Counted from the first letter of the stretch, positions 1 to 7,789 are shown. The stretch is 29,202 nucleotides of DNA from CAKOSP01 sp964369625 (GCA_964369625.1 CAYJFC010000015.1:1-29202), one strand, 5' to 3'. Numbers and translations are program-made. The notes: a model not told the origin generated them from the sequence alone.

Positions 1-1361
1 CCTGATATAAATGATGAACCTCCGCCACCTCCAGAATGAGCGCCAGTTGCTCCGCCATAATAACCTGATCCTCCACCAGCTTGATTCATTCTATAATTAT
101 CAGTATTGTATACTAAAGCACTATACCCAAATTCCCCAGACAAAATATTATAAACTTTTACTTCTGTACCAGCAGCTTTATACATATACCCCCCTGAAGT
201 TTGTGAGCCACCATAATTTGTCACCAATCCCCAATTATTAGTATAATTGACTATACTTCCGTTATATCCAGTTAAACCGCCACCTGATCCGCCATTTCCT
301 GACCCATATCCAGCAGCTCTATTTGCAGCTCCACCACCTGCTCCAGATACCATTATCCTGGAATTTAAACTAGCATAATTATTCCACTCTCCTGATACTA
401 ATCTAATATCAGTCGAACCAGCGCCTGTAGATCCATATTGATTTAATATATTATCGCCGCCACCATTATAGCCACCCGAGGTACTCGGTGACTCATTTCC
501 TTGAGATCCGACATAAATATATAGTGGTGTATTTACTTCTAAATAGATAATTCCTGATGCATATGCTCCAAAACCACCAATATATGTAGAGTCATTACCT
601 CCACTTGCTCCCCAAGTTTCAATTTTATAACTACCAGTTTCTTTTGCTATAAACGATTGTGCTGTTCCAGTAAAATCATATTCAAATTTCCCCCAGTCAA
701 AGTATGCAGTGCAATTATTGACATTTAATGAAGTAGTTTCTATTTTATTTGTTTCTTCATTAAACGTAATACTTCCACTAGAACATGTACTAAGTTCACT
801 ATTATAATAATATCCATTATTTATTAAACCTTCTAAAGTATATTCATATGCACTTTCATATTCATCTGTTCCAAGTTTTTTCTTTTTTATTTCTACTACT
901 ATATCACTTACTACTGCTTCACTTGTTGCGTCATAATAAAAATAACATTTTGTTTTTCCTGCTGCACTTATATCAAATGTTTCATCAACTTCATTTCTTA
1001 TAAATGTTGCTCCATTTGTGCAGTAAGAAGATTCTGCATTATAAGTATAACCTGACTTTGGAGAATCCCAGTAAGCAGTGTAAGAATCACTGCCTAAGCC
1101 ATCTGCATTTCTATTTTCGATCATATAATTTATACTCAAATCTGGATTTTCATAATAATCTGCTTTTCCTGTAAATATATTATTACTTGCACTTGATCTA
1201 AAATATGAATAAGTTATTATTATTCCTACGCTTACTAATAATATCAATATTAAAATAGATACTGACATATTTTTATTATCTTTTAGCAGACTGAAAAACC
1301 TAGAAGTAATTTTTCTAAGTTTTTTTAATATATTTGCAAATATAGTTTTTATATTCTTCAT
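1..1361 (-). CDS. Secreted glycine-rich surface protein with ALK/LTK-type glycine-rich domain (C-terminus beyond window)
   Basis: Reading the minus strand from the ATG at 1361 gives 453 codons without a stop, to the left edge, so the protein is incomplete. The start is preceded by AAGGTAAG. Residues 1-31 are basic, then a hydrophobic segment (about 32-54) anchors or exports the chain. Two short Cys-pair modules follow (about 90-150, with CTNG and KCYFYY; about 180-222, with CSSG and NCTAYF). From about residue 225 the chain matches the glycine-rich domain of ALK/LTK receptors (Pfam Gly_rich, PF12810): GSYKIETWGASGG, YIYVGSQG, GGYNGGG, STDIRLVSG, SRIMVSGAGGG, GGSQTSGG, GGGSGYYGG and GGGGGSSFISG occur in the family order. 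Such domains are known in bacterial surface proteins, but their role is not established. It has its own promoter behind miaA. Domain call is firm; function is unknown. Confidence 0.85.
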   Translation of the reverse strand, partial: MKNIKTIFANILKKLRKITSRFFSLLKDNKNMSVSILILILLVSVGIIITYSYFRSSASNNIFTGKADYYENPDLSINYMIENRNADGLGSDSYTAYWDSPKSGYTYNAESSYCTNGATFIRNEVDETFDISAAGKTKCYFYYDATSEAVVSDIVVEIKKKKLGTDEYESAYEYTLEGLINNGYYYNSELSTCSSGSITFNEETNKIETTSLNVNNCTAYFDWGKFEYDFTGTAQSFIAKETGSYKIETWGASGGNDSTYIGGFGAYASGIIYLEVNTPLYIYVGSQGNESPSTSGGYNGGGDNILNQYGSTGAGSTDIRLVSGEWNNYASLNSRIMVSGAGGGAANRAAGYGSGNGGSGGGLTGYNGSIVNYTNNWGLVTNYGGSQTSGGYMYKAAGTEVKVYNILSGEFGYSALVYNTDNYRMNQAGGGSGYYGGATGAHSGGGGGSSFIS

Positions 1362-1381
1362 ATATCTTACCTTATAAATAT

Positions 1382-1410
1382 ATTGTAGCAAAAAAAAGGA
1401 ATTATATCAA
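1382..1410 (-). promoter_or_regulatory. Promoter of the glycine-rich surface protein gene
   Basis: TTGATA (1405-1410), a 17-nt spacer and TACAAT (1382-1387) form a sigma-A type promoter on the minus strand. It starts immediately after the miaA stop codon and should initiate near 1375, leaving a leader of roughly 15 nt that holds little more than the ribosome binding site. Confidence 0.7.
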
Positions 1411-2262
1411 TTAATTACTTTCTTTTTCTATATATTTACAAACAGAATTTATAGTATTATTAAAATCATTATAATCAACATCAAACCAATTAACATTCAT
1501 TTTATTATTAAACCAAGTAAATTGTCTTTTTGCGTAGTTTCTACTATTTTTCTTTATTAATTCAATTGCTTCTTCTAAAGACAATTTATTATTAAAATAA
1601 AGTAGTAATTCTTTATAACCTATAGCAGAATTTAGCACTCTACTAGAAATATCTTCTAAAGATTCAACTTCTTTTAAAAGACCTTCTTTTATCATGTTAT
1701 CCACTCTATTATCAATAATGTTATATAGATTATCTCTATTTGTTTTAAGTCCAATAAATTTTGCATCATATAACAATTTATCGCCATTATTCGAAGTATT
1801 TGTCTTATTTAAAAACCTAATAAGTCTTATTCTATTATTTAAATGAATATCCATATTTTCATCTTTTTCTAAAGCAAGTTTATAAAGTTCTTCGTTAGTG
1901 TAATCATCATAATAATTCATTGTTTCTTCATCGCTAAATTGATAATCATATAAAGCAGCACTTATATATAGTCCAGTTCCACCAACAATTATAACATTTT
2001 TATTTTTGTATTTATCTAATATATATCTTAAATCTTTTTGATAATCTTTTACATTATAATCTTCAGAAATACTTTTAATATCAAATAAGAAATGATTTTT
2101 TGTACTCATCTCTTCTAACTTTGGTTTAGCACTACCTATATTAAGTTCTTTATATACTTGTACTGCATCTGCATTGACTACAACTGCATCATATTTTTCT
2201 GATAAACTTTCACTTAATTTAGTTTTACCAACCCCTGTTGGTCCCACAATTACAATAATCAT
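1411..2262 (-). CDS. miaA: tRNA dimethylallyltransferase MiaA
   Basis: This enzyme transfers a dimethylallyl group to N6 of A37 in tRNAs reading U-initial codons, giving i6A. The 283-aa product opens with the P-loop GPTGVGKT (residues 7-14), followed by NADAVQVYKELNIGSAKP, the counterpart of the family's DxxQVYxxxxIGTAKP substrate motif, then VGGTGLYI and NSAIGYKELL near the C-terminus. It is a little shorter than the usual 300-310 aa. The ATG at 2262 has AAGGAG eight nt upstream. It is divergent from tmcAL, another tRNA-modifying gene, and the two promoters overlap at the -35. Confidence 0.95.
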   Translation of the reverse strand: MIIVIVGPTGVGKTKLSESLSEKYDAVVVNADAVQVYKELNIGSAKPKLEEMSTKNHFLFDIKSISEDYNVKDYQKDLRYILDKYKNKNVIIVGGTGLYISAALYDYQFSDEETMNYYDDYTNEELYKLALEKDENMDIHLNNRIRLIRFLNKTNTSNNGDKLLYDAKFIGLKTNRDNLYNIIDNRVDNMIKEGLLKEVESLEDISSRVLNSAIGYKELLLYFNNKLSLEEAIELIKKNSRNYAKRQFTWFNNKMNVNWFDVDYNDFNNTINSVCKYIEKESN

Positions 2263-2280
2263 AATAAATCTCCTTAAATA

Positions 2281-2309
2281 ATTATAACTTATATCTTTAA
2301 ATTTGACAA
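2281..2309 (-). promoter_or_regulatory. miaA promoter
   Basis: On the minus strand, TTGTCA (2304-2309), 17 nt and a perfect TATAAT (2281-2286) precede miaA. The -35 hexamer overlaps the tmcAL -35 on the other strand by five bases (2304-2308). Confidence 0.75.
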
Positions 2310-2331
2310 ATTTTATTAATTGTTTTATATT
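2303..2331 (+). promoter_or_regulatory. tmcAL promoter
   Basis: A consensus TTGACA (2303-2308), 17-nt spacer and TATATT (2326-2331) lie on the plus strand. Initiation near 2338 leaves only about 10 nt before the ATG at 2348, essentially just GGTGA as ribosome binding site. Confidence 0.8.
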
Positions 2332-2347
2332 AAAGATGGTGATAACT

Positions 2348-3487
2348 ATGAAACCTAAAGCCGTTGGAATTATATGTGAATTTAATCCTTTTCATAATGG
2401 ACATAAGTATTTTATTGAAAAAGTAAAAGAAATGTATCCTGATCATGTAATCGTTTTAATGTTAAACGGTTATTTTATGCAGCGTGGAGAAGTTTCTATT
2501 TTATCTAAAGAATCTAAAACAAAAATTGCTTTAGAGCACGGAATAGATTTAGTAATAGATCATAATATATTTTATGGAACTCAAAGCGCTGATAATTTTG
2601 CTGAGGCCGCTATAAGATGTTTTGATTCCGCTAATATTGATGTAATAGTTTTTGGATCTGAATGCAATGATAAAGATAAATTATATAAAATAGCAAAAAG
2701 ACAGCTTACAGACAACGAATTTGATTTAATGGTGAAAAAGTATCATAGAACTGGTATATCGTATCCTGCAGCTATCTCTAAAGCTTTAGAAGACGAAAAT
2801 TTTTCTTTTACCCCCAATGATATTTTAGGAATATGTTATGTAAAAGCCATTATAAAAAATAATTTTAACATTGATTTTAATACCATTAAAAGAACTAATG
2901 ATTTCCATGATAATAATTTAGATTCGGATATAGTATCAGCCTCTAATATTAGAAATAAATTGTTAAATAACAAAGATGTGGCAAAATATATACCTGATGG
3001 AGTAGAAAAATATATAAATACTATTGATTTTGATAAATTATTTGCTATTATTAAAATGAAAATATTATCTAATAAAGATTTTGTAAATTGTTTGGATGTG
3101 GATGCAGGTATGAGAAGAAGATTAATACGTTCTGCTCTTGAAACAAAAAATTTACCTGAATTTATCGAAAGAATTAAAGTTAAAAATTATACTTATACAA
3201 AACTAAATAGAATGCTTATACATATTATATTTGGAATTACTAAACAAGACTCTAAAACAGTAAAGCATGATTATTACCGTGTTTTAGGATTTAACATTAC
3301 TGGAAGAAAATATTTGAATAAAAGTAAAAAAGTTGCTTTTATATCTCATCATACAGATAAAGATTCTCCTTTATATCATTACGAAGTTAGAGCAGCAGCT
3401 TTATATGAATTATTAACTGGTGAAAACGTATACCGTTTCGAATACTGTGATAAACCAATTAAATATTATGATAACTCATTTAAATAG
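2348..3487 (+). CDS. tmcAL: tRNA(Met) cytidine acetate ligase TmcAL (YlbM family)
   Basis: TmcAL uses acetate and ATP to form N4-acetylcytidine at the wobble base of elongator tRNA-Met. The 379-aa product starts with AVGIICEFNPFHNGHKYF, holding the nucleotidyltransferase HxGH motif (H16-N-G-H19). DIVSASNIRNKLL in mid-protein matches the family's SASxIR segment. The reading frame is open from 2303, but that stretch is the promoter. The ATG at 2348 is chosen because GGTGA lies five nt upstream and the MKPKAVGII beginning fits family N-termini. It is one of two plus-strand genes here and has its own promoter and terminator. Confidence 0.93.
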   Translation: MKPKAVGIICEFNPFHNGHKYFIEKVKEMYPDHVIVLMLNGYFMQRGEVSILSKESKTKIALEHGIDLVIDHNIFYGTQSADNFAEAAIRCFDSANIDVIVFGSECNDKDKLYKIAKRQLTDNEFDLMVKKYHRTGISYPAAISKALEDENFSFTPNDILGICYVKAIIKNNFNIDFNTIKRTNDFHDNNLDSDIVSASNIRNKLLNNKDVAKYIPDGVEKYINTIDFDKLFAIIKMKILSNKDFVNCLDVDAGMRRRLIRSALETKNLPEFIERIKVKNYTYTKLNRMLIHIIFGITKQDSKTVKHDYYRVLGFNITGRKYLNKSKKVAFISHHTDKDSPLYHYEVRAAALYELLTGENVYRFEYCDKPIKYYDNSFK

Positions 3488-3502
3488 TGAGTTATTTTTT
3501 TT
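3471..3502 (+). terminator. tmcAL terminator
   Basis: A perfect 8-bp stem ATAACTCA/TGAGTTAT with a 9-nt loop is followed by a run of T (3495-3502). The tmcAL stop codon lies in the loop. Confidence 0.8.
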
Positions 3503-3507
3503 ATAAG

Positions 3508-3533
3508 AAAAAACATTGCTTTTGCAATGTTTT
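3508..3533 (-). terminator. rseP (cdsA-rseP) terminator
   Basis: On the minus strand a stem of about 10 bp (AAACATTGC/GCAATGTTT core, AAAA loop) runs into a T tract. It overlaps the rseP stop codon and sits back to back with the tmcAL terminator between convergent genes. Confidence 0.75.
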
Positions 3534-4581
3534 AAAATAATCTTATAATATCTTGTATAGCTATATAAATAGTAAGCAGCATCAAAAGTGCAAATCCTAC
3601 TATATGGAATACATTTTCCACTTTAGAGTTTATTGGACTTCCTTTAATTTTTTCAATTATTAAGAATATTATTCTTCCACCATCAAATGCCGGGAAAGGA
3701 AGTATATTTAAAAATCCTACATTAATTGATAAAAAGGCTATTAAATATATTATGTTAGATAATCCCATAGCAGCAGAAGCATCTACTACTTCATACATTC
3801 CAATAGGTCCTGCTAATGAATCTAAGCCAATACTACCAGTAAATAAACCTGATATAGTTAGCCACATACTTTCAACTATAGTTCCAAATTTATTAAAAGC
3901 ATATTTTACTGAGTCCATAAACGTCTCAGTAGTTTCCGCTTCGATACTTATACCAAATAATTTAGTTTCATTTCCATTATCGTCTTTTACTATTTCGGGC
4001 TCCACATCATAAGTCTTAATGTCCCCGTTTTCTTTTTCTACTTTAAACTCATATATTCCATCATCATCTTTCATGTGAAGTACTATTTGAGCTATATCCC
4101 AAGTATCTATTTCGTGACCGTTTATTTCTTTAATAGTATCTCCTGCCTGCATACCAGATAATGCAACAGGTTTTTCTGGAGTAACTTCCTTTATAACTGG
4201 TAAAAGTGTTGATCCACCCCATATTAATGATATAACAAATAAAATTAGTATTGCAGAAATAAAATTGTTAACTACCCCTGCAGCCAAAATAATTATTCTT
4301 TGATACCATTTTTTATTACACATAAATTTATCTTTTGGTATTTTTTGTTCTGAGTCATCTTCATAAACTTCGCCTGCCATTGATACAAAACCACCAATAG
4401 GTATTGCCCTTATATTATAATCTATTCCATCTTTTCCTTTTTTCGAATAAATTATAGGTCCCATTCCTAGTGAAAATTCATAAATATGCACCCCAAATTT
4501 TTTAGCCCATAAAAAGTGTCCTAATTCATGGATTAAGATAATTAATCCTAAAATTAATATTAATATTATAATTGATAACAT
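3532..4581 (-). CDS. rseP: Site-2 intramembrane metalloprotease RseP
   Basis: This membrane zinc protease cuts transmembrane segments of anti-sigma factors and remnant signal peptides. The 349-aa product has HELGH (H18, E19, H22) in the first membrane segment, a PDZ-like region roughly at 120-205 (SGMQAGDTIKEINGHEI), and the second metal-ligand motif LNILPFPAFDGGR, with D300, in a late membrane helix, followed by a last helix near 325-345. Length and motif order are those of Gram-positive RseP/RasP. It starts 11 nt after cdsA. The usual neighbours uppS and dxr are absent here. AAGGAG precedes the ATG. Confidence 0.95.
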   Translation of the reverse strand: MLSIIILILILGLIILIHELGHFLWAKKFGVHIYEFSLGMGPIIYSKKGKDGIDYNIRAIPIGGFVSMAGEVYEDDSEQKIPKDKFMCNKKWYQRIIILAAGVVNNFISAILILFVISLIWGGSTLLPVIKEVTPEKPVALSGMQAGDTIKEINGHEIDTWDIAQIVLHMKDDDGIYEFKVEKENGDIKTYDVEPEIVKDDNGNETKLFGISIEAETTETFMDSVKYAFNKFGTIVESMWLTISGLFTGSIGLDSLAGPIGMYEVVDASAAMGLSNIIYLIAFLSINVGFLNILPFPAFDGGRIIFLIIEKIKGSPINSKVENVFHIVGFALLMLLTIYIAIQDIIRLF

Positions 4582-4592
4582 ATATTCTCCTT

Positions 4593-5378
4593 CTAAATAA
4601 ACGTTGAAATAACCATATAAACTAGTGATACAAATAGTATACTATCTAATCTATCAAGTATACCACCATGCCCCGGCATTATATTTGAAAAGTCCTTTAT
4701 ATCATTATCTCTTTTGATTTTGCTAAATATTAAATCACCAAATTGCGAAGTAATAGCAAGTATTATTGTAACAACAATTACCGGAATTGTCACTGAATTT
4801 ATTAAATAATTATATATTATTAAAGGCACAACAACCCCAATAATTAATCCACCAATTGAACCTTCAATTGTTTTTTTAGGACTTACTTCTGGACATAGTT
4901 TATGTTTCCCAATCAGCATTCCAGTAAACATAGCAAAAGTATCACTTAGTATACTTATTAATATTAAATAAATAAGCATTTCTATATTTAGACCAACAGA
5001 CATTAATCCGTTGAAACAATATCCTACAAAAATAATAAGCGCTAAAAAATATAAAGCATTTGTAGATGTATATTTATTATTTTTATAAAATATTGATGGT
5101 ACCAATATACCTATTGTTGCTATTACTAATTCAATATAATTAACATCTATTAGAGGTAAAGATATTACATTTTTAATTACTATAAGCAAATATACAAATA
5201 CCCCGATTACTTTTACTAACGTTGGAATATTATTCTTAATTAATTTAATATCTGTTATTTCTTTATAAGCGAGCATCGCTATTAAAGATAATGCTATTAT
5301 AAGCACATCTCCTCCAATAATAATCACAGGTATTATTATTGCAAGTGCTACTATAGCACTTATAATTCTTTGTTTCAT
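4593..5378 (-). CDS. cdsA: Phosphatidate cytidylyltransferase CdsA
   Basis: CdsA makes CDP-diacylglycerol from phosphatidate and CTP, the branch point to phosphatidylglycerol and cardiolipin. The 261-aa product is a polytopic membrane protein with about seven or eight hydrophobic helices and the C-terminal family signature MPGHGGILDRLDS. The segment SPKKTIEGSIGG is also a conserved CdsA motif. It is followed at 11 nt by rseP, the classic pair. I see no convincing promoter in the 44 nt above it, so it may depend on read-through past the DivIVA-like gene's terminator. Confidence 0.94.
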   Translation of the reverse strand: MKQRIISAIVALAIIIPVIIIGGDVLIIALSLIAMLAYKEITDIKLIKNNIPTLVKVIGVFVYLLIVIKNVISLPLIDVNYIELVIATIGILVPSIFYKNNKYTSTNALYFLALIIFVGYCFNGLMSVGLNIEMLIYLILISILSDTFAMFTGMLIGKHKLCPEVSPKKTIEGSIGGLIIGVVVPLIIYNYLINSVTIPVIVVTIILAITSQFGDLIFSKIKRDNDIKDFSNIMPGHGGILDRLDSILFVSLVYMVISTFI

Positions 5379-5401
5379 TTTAACTCCTTTACATAACTAA
5401 A

Positions 5402-5424
5402 TAAAAAGTGACAATAGTCACTTT
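5402..5424 (-). terminator. Terminator after the DivIVA-like gene
   Basis: A perfect 8-bp minus-strand stem AAAGTGAC/GTCACTTT with loop TATT is followed by TTATTT. It overlaps the stop codon at 5423-5425. The tail is short, so it may leak into cdsA. Confidence 0.65.
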
Positions 5425-5848
5425 ATACTCTATCATCAAATTTTTCAATTTCATCTAGATGATCTTCTACCATATTTCTAAAGCGCTTTTTAAAGACAAA
5501 TACTTTTCTTCTTAAATTTTCTGAATCCTCTTCTATTCTATCTGCTCTTATTAAAGCATTATTAACTATTCTAGAAGCATTCTTTTTAGCATCTTCTAAA
5601 ATTAGTTTAGATTCATCAAATGCTGCTTTACGAATATTATTAGTAGACTCTTCAGCAATTAATATAGCTCTGTTTAAAGAACCTTCTAAATTTTTATATC
5701 TAATTAATTCGTTTTCTAATTCAAGAACCTTCTTATCACTACTTTTAAGTTTATTCAAAAGTTCTTCATATTCAACAATAATATCATCTAAAAATTTATT
5801 AACTTCTTTTTTGGAATATCCCGAAAAAGATGTTGTAAACTTTTGCAT
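5423..5848 (-). CDS. DivIVA domain protein
   Basis: DivIVA-type proteins bind curved membrane at poles and septa and recruit partners. The 141-aa product begins with the family's membrane-binding region (FSGYSKKEVNKFLDDIIVEYEELL) and continues as an almost uninterrupted coiled coil to residue 135. The frame opens at a GTG at 5854, but AGAGGTG is correctly spaced for the ATG at 5848. It lies directly behind sepF, the usual Firmicutes arrangement, which points to division or polar growth. It is shorter than B. subtilis DivIVA; a GpsB-like role is an alternative, although the context favours DivIVA. Confidence 0.85.
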   Translation of the reverse strand: MQKFTTSFSGYSKKEVNKFLDDIIVEYEELLNKLKSSDKKVLELENELIRYKNLEGSLNRAILIAEESTNNIRKAAFDESKLILEDAKKNASRIVNNALIRADRIEEDSENLRRKVFVFKKRFRNMVEDHLDEIEKFDDRV

Positions 5849-5865
5849 AAACACACCTCTTTACT

Positions 5866-6279
5866 TTACCAGTTTAATTCATCTGAAGTATTGTTTTTAC
5901 TTCCTTTTTCTGCATCTTCAGTAATTTTTCCTTGAACACTAACATTTTTAGGTGCACAAATATAAATCCCAACACCTATTTTTTGCATTGAACCACCGAT
6001 AGAATATATACAGCCGCTTAAAAAATCAATAATTCTTTTAGCTTGATCGGATGTTACTCTTTTTAAATTAACAACAACACTGTTTCTATTTTTTAAATGA
6101 TCTGCAATTTGTTGAGCTTCTGAAAATGCTCTTGGTTCTAGCAAAATCATTTTATTACCAGTTTTATCAGCTTCTTTAATAGCTTCTGATTCACTCATGT
6201 TATAATATTCGTCCTCTGTTCCAACTAAATTGTCATCATCTGTATCTTTAAATAAATTTTTTAATCCTTTTAGAGCCAT
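5866..6279 (-). CDS. sepF: Cell division protein SepF
   Basis: SepF tethers FtsZ filaments to the membrane and forms curved polymers at the septum. The 137-aa product has the N-terminal membrane-binding amphipathic stretch MALKGLKNLFKD, an acidic linker (13-35) and the SepF core (about 40-120) with ILLEPRAFSEAQQIADHL, VVVNLKRVTSDQAKRIIDFLSG and the conserved GVGIYICAPKNVSV. AGGAG precedes the ATG. It has a promoter nested in the glyQS terminator, and the DivIVA-like gene follows it in the same transcript. Confidence 0.94.
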   Translation of the reverse strand: MALKGLKNLFKDTDDDNLVGTEDEYYNMSESEAIKEADKTGNKMILLEPRAFSEAQQIADHLKNRNSVVVNLKRVTSDQAKRIIDFLSGCIYSIGGSMQKIGVGIYICAPKNVSVQGKITEDAEKGSKNNTSDELNW

Positions 6280-6310
6280 AAATAATTCTCCTATCTATTC
6301 TTACTATATA

Positions 6311-6339
6311 ATAATATCAAAAAAAGAGTAATCTTTCAA
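6311..6339 (-). promoter_or_regulatory. sepF promoter, nested in the glyQS terminator
   Basis: Minus-strand TTGAAA (6334-6339), 17 nt, then TGA-TATTAT, an extended -10 (6311-6316 plus TG just upstream). The -35 lies in the loop of the glyQS terminator hairpin and the T tract forms part of the spacer. Confidence 0.65.
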
Positions 6340-6346
6340 CTCTTTT
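6319..6346 (-). terminator. glyQS terminator
   Basis: Minus-strand stem AAAAGAGT/ACTCTTTT (8 bp, 9-nt loop) followed by TTT. It begins about 10 nt after the glyQS stop. Confidence 0.75.
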
Positions 6347-6356
6347 ATTGTATTTT

Positions 6357-7733
6357 TTAAATTTCGATTTTGCTTGAAATATATTTTTCAAGTTCATCAA
6401 TATGTAATTTGATTTGCTGCATAGTGTCACGCTCACGTACAGTTACTATATTATTATTAATTGTTTCATCATCTATAGTGATTGCAAATGGCGTTCCAAC
6501 TGCATCACTACGTCTATATCTTTTACCAATAGAACCTGCTTCATCATATGAACAAACAAATTTTTTACACAACACCGCATATATATCATTTGCTTTTTCA
6601 CTATGGAATTTTTTTACCAAAGGTAAAATACTTACTTTATAAGGAGCTAAGAAAGGATGAATTTTCAAAACTTCTCTTTCTTCACCATTTTCTAAAATTT
6701 CTTTTTCATAAGCATCAGTTAAAATAGCTAAAAGTAATCTGTCAAGACCTACTGAAGGTTCTACAACATATGGTAAATATTTTTCACCAGTTTCTATATC
6801 TAATACTCTTAAATCTTCTCCAGAATGCTCCATATGCACACCTAAATCATAATCAGTACGATCAGCAATACCCCAAAGTTCTCCCCATCCCATTGGGAAT
6901 TTATATTCTATATCTGTAGTAGCTTTACTATAAAATGATAATTCATCTTTTGCATGATCTCTCATTTTTAAATTTTCTTTTTTTAGCCCTAAAGTTTTTA
7001 AAAAATCTATACAATAATTTTTCCAATATCCAAACCACTCTAAATCAGTTCCTGGTTTACAAAAAAATTCAAGTTCCATTTGTTCAAATTCTCTTGTTCT
7101 AAATATAAAGTTTCCTGGAGTTATTTCATTTCTAAAAGCTTTACCTGTTTGACATATTCCAAATGGTACTTTAAGTCTCATACTTCTTTCAACATTTTTA
7201 AAATTTAAAAATATTCCTTGAGCAGTTTCTCCTCTTAAATATGCAATATTTTTATTTCCTTCAGTTACACCAATACTAGTTTCAAATAATAAATTAAATT
7301 TTCTTATGTCAGTATAATCTAATGAACCACATTTTGGACAGGCTATACTATTGTCATAAATAAAGCTTTTTAATCTATCGTTATCCCAGCCATCACCAGT
7401 TTCTACCCCTTTGGTAAAATCTTCTACTAATTTATCTGCACGATGTCTAGATTTACATTTTTTACAGTCTATTAATGGATCTGCAAAACTTGTTACATGA
7501 CCAGATGCAACCCAAACTTTAGGATTAGTAATGATTGCTGAATCAAGACCATAGTTGTATGGATTTTCCATAATAAATTTTTTCTTCCAAGCATTTCTTA
7601 TATTTTCTTTTAGATTAGTTCCAAGCGGTCCGTAATCCCAAGAATTTGCAAGTCCTCCATATATTTCACTTCCTTGAAATATAAAACCATATGCTTTTGC
7701 ATAATTTACTAATTCTTCCATTGTTATTTTCAT
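6357..7733 (-). CDS. glyQS: Glycyl-tRNA synthetase, single-chain (eukaryote-like) type
   Basis: A class II synthetase charging tRNA-Gly. The 458-aa product is the dimeric one-chain form, not the bacterial alpha2/beta2 form. It opens with the family stretch FIFQGSEIYGGLANSWDYGP and has class II motif 2 (FRTREFEQMELEFF) and motif 3 (GLDRLLLAIL). Two Cys pairs, CKKC and CPKC, in the inserted segment (about 90-140) resemble a zinc site, and an anticodon-binding domain occupies the last 100 residues. AAGGAAG lies upstream of the ATG. The leader is under 30 nt, too short for a T-box, unlike many Firmicutes glyQS genes. Confidence 0.95.
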   Translation of the reverse strand: MKITMEELVNYAKAYGFIFQGSEIYGGLANSWDYGPLGTNLKENIRNAWKKKFIMENPYNYGLDSAIITNPKVWVASGHVTSFADPLIDCKKCKSRHRADKLVEDFTKGVETGDGWDNDRLKSFIYDNSIACPKCGSLDYTDIRKFNLLFETSIGVTEGNKNIAYLRGETAQGIFLNFKNVERSMRLKVPFGICQTGKAFRNEITPGNFIFRTREFEQMELEFFCKPGTDLEWFGYWKNYCIDFLKTLGLKKENLKMRDHAKDELSFYSKATTDIEYKFPMGWGELWGIADRTDYDLGVHMEHSGEDLRVLDIETGEKYLPYVVEPSVGLDRLLLAILTDAYEKEILENGEEREVLKIHPFLAPYKVSILPLVKKFHSEKANDIYAVLCKKFVCSYDEAGSIGKRYRRSDAVGTPFAITIDDETINNNIVTVRERDTMQQIKLHIDELEKYISSKIEI

Positions 7734-7755
7734 AATTGGTCACTTCCTTTTCTTT

Positions 7756-7785
7756 ATTATACAAAAAAAATGACAAAAATGCCAC
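7756..7785 (-). promoter_or_regulatory. Possible glyQS promoter
   Basis: A perfect TATAAT (7756-7761) sits at the right distance upstream of glyQS. The best -35 is GTGGCA (7780-7785) with an 18-nt spacer, 4 of 6 matches. It lies in the left arm of the upstream terminator hairpin. Confidence 0.45.
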
Positions 7786-7789
7786 TTTT
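7763..7789 (-). terminator. Terminator of the tdk/surface-protein operon
   Basis: The minus-strand transcript forms a 10-bp stem (AAAAGTGGCA with TGTCATTTTT, TTTT loop) followed by T. Two pairs are G-U in this strand and would be A-C mismatches in the other, so it is directional. It overlaps the deacetylase stop codon. Confidence 0.65.

Noticed and set aside
11..241. Plus-strand open frame inside the glycine-rich gene
   Set aside because: It is antisense to a clear glycine-rich domain reading frame and has no ribosome binding site or family resemblance.
2303..2347. Upstream extension of tmcAL
   Set aside because: These bases are the -35 and -10 boxes; the added residues do not fit the family N-terminus.
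3752..4012. Plus-strand open frame in rseP, and similar antisense frames in glyQS, tdk, tgt, queA, thyX, glyA, folD, ruvB, topA and rbgA
   Set aside because: All lie opposite well-conserved genes, show low-complexity Ser/Ile/Leu-rich translations and have no start signals.
7734..7788. T-box leader for glyQS
   Set aside because: The gap is only 55 nt and is filled by the upstream terminator and a -10 box; no specifier or T-box sequence is present.
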